NCBI GenBank assembly: GCA_944376455.1
Contig: CALWCO010000006.1
Coordinates: forward strand, 1-56,853
Reading direction: 5' to 3'
Source of the DNA: an uncultured Clostridia bacterium
GTDB taxonomy: Bacteria > Bacillota > Clostridia > Christensenellales > Borkfalkiaceae
DNA length: 56,853 bases
Both the position numbers and the translations under genes were made by a program. The notes under the pieces were generated by a model. The model made no database searches, was not told the DNA's origin, and saw only the letters and a program-made list of their open reading frames with translations. Positions 53,272-56,853 of this stretch are shown one piece after another (the first letter of the stretch is position 1; each line of letters starts with the position of its first letter).

Positions 53272-54327
53272 ATGAAAGGATTTGCAATGCTTAAAATCGG
53301 TGCAACCGGTTGGATCGAAAAGGATATGCCCGCATGCGGGCCGCTGGACGCCATCTGCCGTCCGCTCGCGCTGGCTCCCTGCACGTCGGATGTGCACACC
53401 GTCTGGGCGGGCGCCATCGGCGACAGACACAACATGATCCTGGGGCACGAAGCCGTGGGAGAAGTGGTGGAAGTGGGTGCGCTCGTCAAGGATTTCAAGC
53501 CGGGTGACAAAGTGCTCGTCTCCGCCATCACGCCCGATTGGAGCTCGTTTGCGGCGCAGGAAGGGTATGCCATGCACAGCGGCGGCATGCTCTCGGGCTG
53601 GAAGTTTTCCAATTTCAAGGACGGCGTATTCGGCGAATATTTCCACGTCAACGACGCGGACGGCAACCTTGCCCGTCTGCCCGACGGCATGGATCTGGGC
53701 GCGGCGTGTATGCTCAGCGACATGGTGCCGACGGGGTTCCACGGCGCGGAGCTCGCCGAGATCGAGTACGGCGATAACGTCGCCGTCATCGGCATCGGCC
53801 CCGTGGGTCTGATGTCCGTTGCCGCCGCCGCCATCCGCGGCGCGGCCAATATCTATGCGGTCGGGTCGAGAAAGAATTGCGCCGATCTCGCGCTGGAATT
53901 CGGCGCAACCAAGATCGTCAATTACCGTGAGGGCGACATCGTGGAACAGATCATGGACATGAACCACGGCCCGGTGGATAAAATCATCGTGGCGGGCGGC
54001 GACAATGACACGTTCGATCAGGCCATCCGCATGCTCAAAGCGGGCGGCAAGATCGGCAACGTCAATTACCTCGGCGAAGGGGATTACGTGAAGATCCCGC
54101 GCGTGCAGTGGGGCTGCGGCATGGGACACAAGCAGATCAACGGCGGTCTGATGCCGGGCGGCCGCGTGCGCTCGGAAAAACTCGCGCGTTTGGTGACCGC
54201 GGCGAGGATCCATCCCGAAAAACTCATCACGCACACCTTCCACGGGCTGGAGAACGTCGAACCCGCGCTCATGCTGATGAAAGATAAACCGCGCGACCTC
54301 ATCAAACCGTTGGTTCTCGTCGATTGA
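53272..54327 (+). CDS. NADP-dependent secondary alcohol dehydrogenase (zinc, TbADH-like)
   Basis: 351 residues, strikingly like the Thermoanaerobacter brockii / Clostridium beijerinckii isopropanol dehydrogenases. Shared landmarks are MKGFAMLKIG, APCTSDVHTVW, MILGHEAVGEVVEVG, GWKFSNFKDGVFGEYFHVND and WGCGMGHK. The catalytic zinc ligands fall at the same numbers as in that family: Cys37, His59 and Asp150. The NADP-selecting Gly198-Ser199-Arg200 is present. It should reduce small ketones such as acetone to secondary alcohols. The second ATG (53272) fits the family start; an ATG three bases earlier is equally near AAGGAG. Confidence 0.94.
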   Translation: MKGFAMLKIGATGWIEKDMPACGPLDAICRPLALAPCTSDVHTVWAGAIGDRHNMILGHEAVGEVVEVGALVKDFKPGDKVLVSAITPDWSSFAAQEGYAMHSGGMLSGWKFSNFKDGVFGEYFHVNDADGNLARLPDGMDLGAACMLSDMVPTGFHGAELAEIEYGDNVAVIGIGPVGLMSVAAAAIRGAANIYAVGSRKNCADLALEFGATKIVNYREGDIVEQIMDMNHGPVDKIIVAGGDNDTFDQAIRMLKAGGKIGNVNYLGEGDYVKIPRVQWGCGMGHKQINGGLMPGGRVRSEKLARLVTAARIHPEKLITHTFHGLENVEPALMLMKDKPRDLIKPLVLVD

Positions 54328-54365
54328 GCGCGCCGACGGAAGGAAAATAAAGACTGAAAAAGAAG

Positions 54366-54402
54366 AAAAATCCCGTCCGGACAGGAACGGGATTTTTTTA
54401 TC
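54366..54402. terminator. Bidirectional terminator between the alcohol dehydrogenase and mazF
   Basis: AAAAATCCCGT pairs with ACGGGATTTTT; T runs on both strands serve both converging genes. It overlaps the mazF stop codon. Confidence 0.88.
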
Positions 54403-54751
54403 GTTGCGTGTCGATGAAACCGAGGGAGATGAGAATGGCCTTGTTGACCAAACTCATGGTGTCGTCGGGCAACTCGCCGATGCGCTCTTTCAGCCGTTTT
54501 TTGTCCAGCGTGCGGATCTGTTCGAGCAGGATCACGCTGTCCTTTGCCAGTCCGAAGGAGGATGGCAATTCGATGTGCGTGGGCAGTTTGGCTTTGTTCT
54601 GTTTGCTGGTGACCGCGGCCGCGATGACCGTGGGGGAATAGCGGTTGCCCACATTGTTCTGCACGACCAGCACGGGGCGCACGCCGCCCTGTTCGCTGCC
54701 GACCACGGGCGACAAATCGGCGTAGTAGAGTTCTCCTCTTTTAATGTTCAT
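54398..54751 (-). CDS. mazF: MazF/PemK-family endoribonuclease toxin (NdoA-like)
   Basis: 117 residues from the ATG at 54751, with [38 protein letters not shown] and [11 protein letters not shown]. This is the complete MazF fold, whose family cuts single-stranded mRNA at short motifs and is normally held inactive by an antitoxin encoded just upstream. AAAAGAGGAGAACT-like sequence is not present, but GGCGGAATACC precedes the ATG. A -10-like TATAAT is at 54793-54798 on the minus strand. No antitoxin gene is visible upstream: the 328 bases to the next gene contain no plausible ribbon-helix-helix or MazE-like frame. See findings. Confidence 0.92.
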   Translation of the reverse strand: MNIKRGELYYADLSPVVGSEQGGVRPVLVVQNNVGNRYSPTVIAAAVTSKQNKAKLPTHIELPSSFGLAKDSVILLEQIRTLDKKRLKERIGELPDDTMSLVNKAILISLGFIDTQR

Positions 54752-55079
54752 GGTATTCCGCCTCTCTTCTTTTGCAATACGCCCTCTCTCCATTATATGT
54801 AAAAATCGGACGCATTGCCTATTCGTCTATCAGTATTGCCCGTCTGTTTTCCTTTTATACCCGATTTTTTTGCTCTACCCCGACGGGAGCGGCAAAAAAC
54901 GCGGCAGGACGAAAAGGCGAGAGAAGAAACACGAGAAAGGAGAAACGGTAAGCGGCAAAAGAAGCAGAGGGGAAAGGCGGACAGCGAAAAAGGCTTTTTT
55001 GCCTTGAAAACAGTCATGAAATGATATATTGAGGCATAGAATAACCTACCGAGGACAAACGGGAGGTTGCTTTTTTGTC
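54752..55079. other. Gap between divergent mazF and peptidase genes
   Basis: It contains a minus-strand TATAAT (54793-54798) for mazF, a small AAGGC-T6-GCCTT hairpin near 54990-55005, and a possible plus-strand TTGAAA (55004-55009) with TATTGA 17 bases on. No antitoxin or other gene can be supported. Confidence 0.45.
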
Positions 55080-56528
55080 ATGAAAAAAATACTTTGTATT
55101 GCGCTTTGCGTCGTCATGCTCGTCGGCGGTCTGACGTTTGCGGGCTGTGCGCCCGACGCGTCGCTCAGCAAATATACCATTGCCGCAGAATATGACCCCG
55201 AAGCGGAGACTCTGACCGCACAGATGCAGTTCGATTATTACAACGCCACGGACAACGAAATTTCCGTTCTGCCGTTCAATCTCTTTCCCAATGCCTTCCG
55301 CGAGGGCGCGGCCTATGAGCCCGTTTCCTCTGTCTATCATTCCGTGGCATACTATGACGGGGAAAGTTACGGCAGTATCACCGTGAACAGCGTGTCGGGT
55401 TGCGAACGCTGGGAGATCGGGGGAGAGGACGAGAACGTTCTCTTCGTCTATCTCGCCGAGTCCGTATTCCCCGAGGAACGCGCGTCCGTCGTCATCGACT
55501 TTTCCGTTTCGTTTGCGCACGTCCGTCACCGCACGGGCGTCACGGAACACGTCGTCAATATGGGGAATTTCTATCCCGTTCTGTGCGCCTATGACGAGGC
55601 GACGGGATTTTATGAATGCGTCTATTATTCGGACGGCGATCCCTTTTACAGTGAATGCGCGGACTATGACGTCTCTTTGACGGTGCCGGCGGGGTACATC
55701 GCGGCGGCATCGGCGGAGGGAAAGACCGCGCAGAAAGACGGGAAGGTCACCTACCGTTACGCGCTGTCGTCGGCGCGGGATTTCGCGATCGCGGTGTCGG
55801 ACGGTTTTGAAGTGGTTTCCCGTCAGGTGAACGGCGTTACCGTCTCTTACTATTACTATGACGACGGCGAGGCACAAAACACGTTGGAGACGGCTTGCGA
55901 AGCCATGGCATATTTTGCGGAAACGTTCGGGGACTATGCCTATGCGAGCTATGCGCTCGTGCAGACGGGGTTCTGTTACGGCGGCATGGAATATCCGGGC
56001 ATGGTACTGCTCTCGGACGGTTTGGAACGGGAAAATTATCTCTATACGGTGGTGCACGAAACGGCGCACCAGTGGTGGTATGCCATGGTCGGCAACAACC
56101 AACAGGAATATGCGTGGATGGACGAAGGATTGGCGGAATATTCCACCGTGCTCTTTTACGAAGCGCACCCTTCTTACGGCAAGACACGCGAGGAACTCGT
56201 GCACGCCGCTCTGACGAGTTATAAGGCATATTACAGTATTTACAGCCAGATATTCGGCCAAAGCGACACCTCCATGAGCCGCAACCTCGGAACCTTCATC
56301 AGCGAATATGAGTATGTCAATCTTACCTATAACAAGGGCGTGTTGCTCTTTGACACCTTGCGCGAGGGGATCGGGGAGAATAAATTCTTTTCGGGACTCA
56401 AGAATTATTTTTCCTCTTATCGTTTCGCCGTGGCAAAGCCGGAGGATATGGTTGCCTGTTTCAGAAAGACAGGCGTGGACGTGGACGGACTCTTTGACAG
56501 TTTCGTGCTCGGCAGCGCGGTCATATAG
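55080..56528 (+). CDS. M1-family (gluzincin) metallopeptidase lipoprotein
   Basis: 482 residues. A signal peptide (KKILCIALCVVMLVGG) ends in lipobox FAGC. The ~200 residues after it form a beta-rich domain like the N-terminal domain of M1 aminopeptidases. The substrate motif GGMEYPG replaces the usual GAMEN. The zinc motif is HETAHQWW (His326, Glu327, His330), and the third ligand Glu349 comes exactly 18 residues later in WMDEGLAEYS. All catalytic residues are present. It should trim peptides outside the membrane. GGGAGG lies 13 bases before the ATG at 55080. Confidence 0.9.
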   Translation: MKKILCIALCVVMLVGGLTFAGCAPDASLSKYTIAAEYDPEAETLTAQMQFDYYNATDNEISVLPFNLFPNAFREGAAYEPVSSVYHSVAYYDGESYGSITVNSVSGCERWEIGGEDENVLFVYLAESVFPEERASVVIDFSVSFAHVRHRTGVTEHVVNMGNFYPVLCAYDEATGFYECVYYSDGDPFYSECADYDVSLTVPAGYIAAASAEGKTAQKDGKVTYRYALSSARDFAIAVSDGFEVVSRQVNGVTVSYYYYDDGEAQNTLETACEAMAYFAETFGDYAYASYALVQTGFCYGGMEYPGMVLLSDGLERENYLYTVVHETAHQWWYAMVGNNQQEYAWMDEGLAEYSTVLFYEAHPSYGKTREELVHAALTSYKAYYSIYSQIFGQSDTSMSRNLGTFISEYEYVNLTYNKGVLLFDTLREGIGENKFFSGLKNYFSSYRFAVAKPEDMVACFRKTGVDVDGLFDSFVLGSAVI

Positions 56529-56590
56529 CCGTATCGAGTAAAATTTTATCCCCATAATCCAATCGGAAGAAATTTTTTTCCCGAAAACAC

Positions 56591-56619
56591 TTGCCAAAAT
56601 CGGAAACAGGGTTTATAAT
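56591..56619 (+). promoter_or_regulatory. Strong promoter near the window end
   Basis: TTGCCA at 56591-56596, 17-base spacer, perfect TATAAT at 56614-56619. It starts about 60 bases after the peptidase stop and drives the short ORF and terminator below. Confidence 0.7.
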
Positions 56620-56649
56620 GATTACACGAATAACTTCGAGGAGTCAACA

Positions 56650-56709
56650 ATGGACGCTGTTCCCGACAACCGATGCAAGCACAATAAAAAATTTCTTCCG
56701 AGCGATTGA
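56650..56709 (+). CDS. 19-codon ORF, possible leader peptide
   Basis: ATG at 56650 is preceded by GAGGAGTCAACA, a good ribosome site, and encodes MDAVPDNRCKHNKKFLPSD before TGA. It lies between a strong promoter and a strong terminator with nothing else in the transcript. It shows no run of one regulatory codon. It may be a leader peptide, a microprotein, or an incidental frame in a small RNA of about 150 bases. Confidence 0.4.
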   Translation: MDAVPDNRCKHNKKFLPSD

Positions 56710-56740
56710 CCGATCGAAGAGGCTTTCCTTCTGACGATTG

Positions 56741-56772
56741 AAACGCACGGAAGTTTTTCCGTGCGTTTTTTA
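56741..56772 (+). terminator. Terminator of the short transcript
   Basis: AAACGCACGGAA pairs with TTCCGTGCGTTT around GTTT and continues into T residues. Bases 56773-56853 up to the window end show no gene I can support. Confidence 0.9.
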
Positions 56773-56853
56773 ATTTTCGGTGAATTATACTATTAAGTGC
56801 AACAGTGGAGAGAAAAAAAAGGAGTTCATACAAATCTGTGGTAAAATAGAGTT

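Noticed and set aside
54793-55017. 74-codon minus-strand frame upstream of mazF as the antitoxin
   Set aside because: The translation is Ser/Arg/Phe-rich low-complexity without any antitoxin-like helix pattern, and it has no ribosome site; it looks like a chance frame.
1-56853. CRISPR array
   Set aside because: No regularly spaced repeats of 23-40 bases with unique spacers were seen; the only close direct repeats are the promoter pair at 39248 and the Rhs units.

Overview
This 56.9-kb stretch looks like chromosome from a spore-forming, moderately high-GC member of the Firmicutes (Clostridia-like). The evidence is a spoIIE gene, a plsX-rnc-smc-ftsY block, clostridial-type small lipoproteins, a VanW-family protein, strong AAGGAG-type ribosome sites and many TTGaca-17-TATAAT promoters. 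The exact lineage cannot be fixed from the sequence alone. Most genes are GC-rich housekeeping genes. One island of about 4.7 kb (roughly 8.0-12.8 kb) is strikingly AT-rich and broken.

Layout. 1-296: 3' end of an insertion sequence. 0.4-5.4 kb: lon-engB, a sugar-transferase-like membrane protein with an altered catalytic dyad, and a cation-diffusion transporter. 5.5-7.7 kb: fba and gapA, each with its own promoter. 8.0-12.8 kb: an island of Rhs/YD-repeat fragments, an IS relic, dead toxin pieces and a row of small AT-rich membrane proteins. It ends in an Rhs C-terminal tip with a non-conserved (toxin-like) tail followed by a small winged-helix-like gene that may be its immunity gene. 13.2-15.2 kb: tRNA-Ser(GCU), ppa, a nicotinamidase-like hydrolase and a small lipoprotein. 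15.4-21.3 kb, minus strand: spoIIE, mnmG and dnaA. dnaA is divergent from recF, with no dnaN between them. 21.4-24.5 kb: recF, a PHP phosphoesterase and a VanW-family protein. 24.6-30.9 kb: plsX-rnc-smc-ftsY. 31.2-38.2 kb: two tandem winged-helix-plus-TM paralogues, uvrB, an aldo/keto reductase fused to a TfoX C-terminal domain, and uvrA. 38.4-47.3 kb: a DUF308-like membrane protein, a KDG-type sugar kinase, a PLP aminotransferase, two large paralogous secreted beta-helix lipoproteins and a second aldo/keto reductase. 47.6-50.6 kb, minus strand: a Wzz-like protein, GtrA and a GT2 glycosyltransferase. 50.8-54.3 kb: iron alcohol dehydrogenase, SDR and NADP-type secondary alcohol dehydrogenase. 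54.4-54.8 kb: mazF without a visible antitoxin. 55.1-56.5 kb: an M1-type peptidase lipoprotein. The window ends with a promoter, a 19-codon ORF and a terminator.

The parts fit a general picture: DNA replication and repair (dnaA, recF, smc, uvrAB), central glycolysis (fba, gapA), sugar-acid and alcohol redox metabolism, and cell-surface polysaccharide assembly. The most unusual region is the Rhs toxin/immunity graveyard. The aldo/keto reductase-TfoX_C fusion between uvrB and uvrA and the degenerate phosphoglycosyl-transferase behind engB are the most unusual single proteins.
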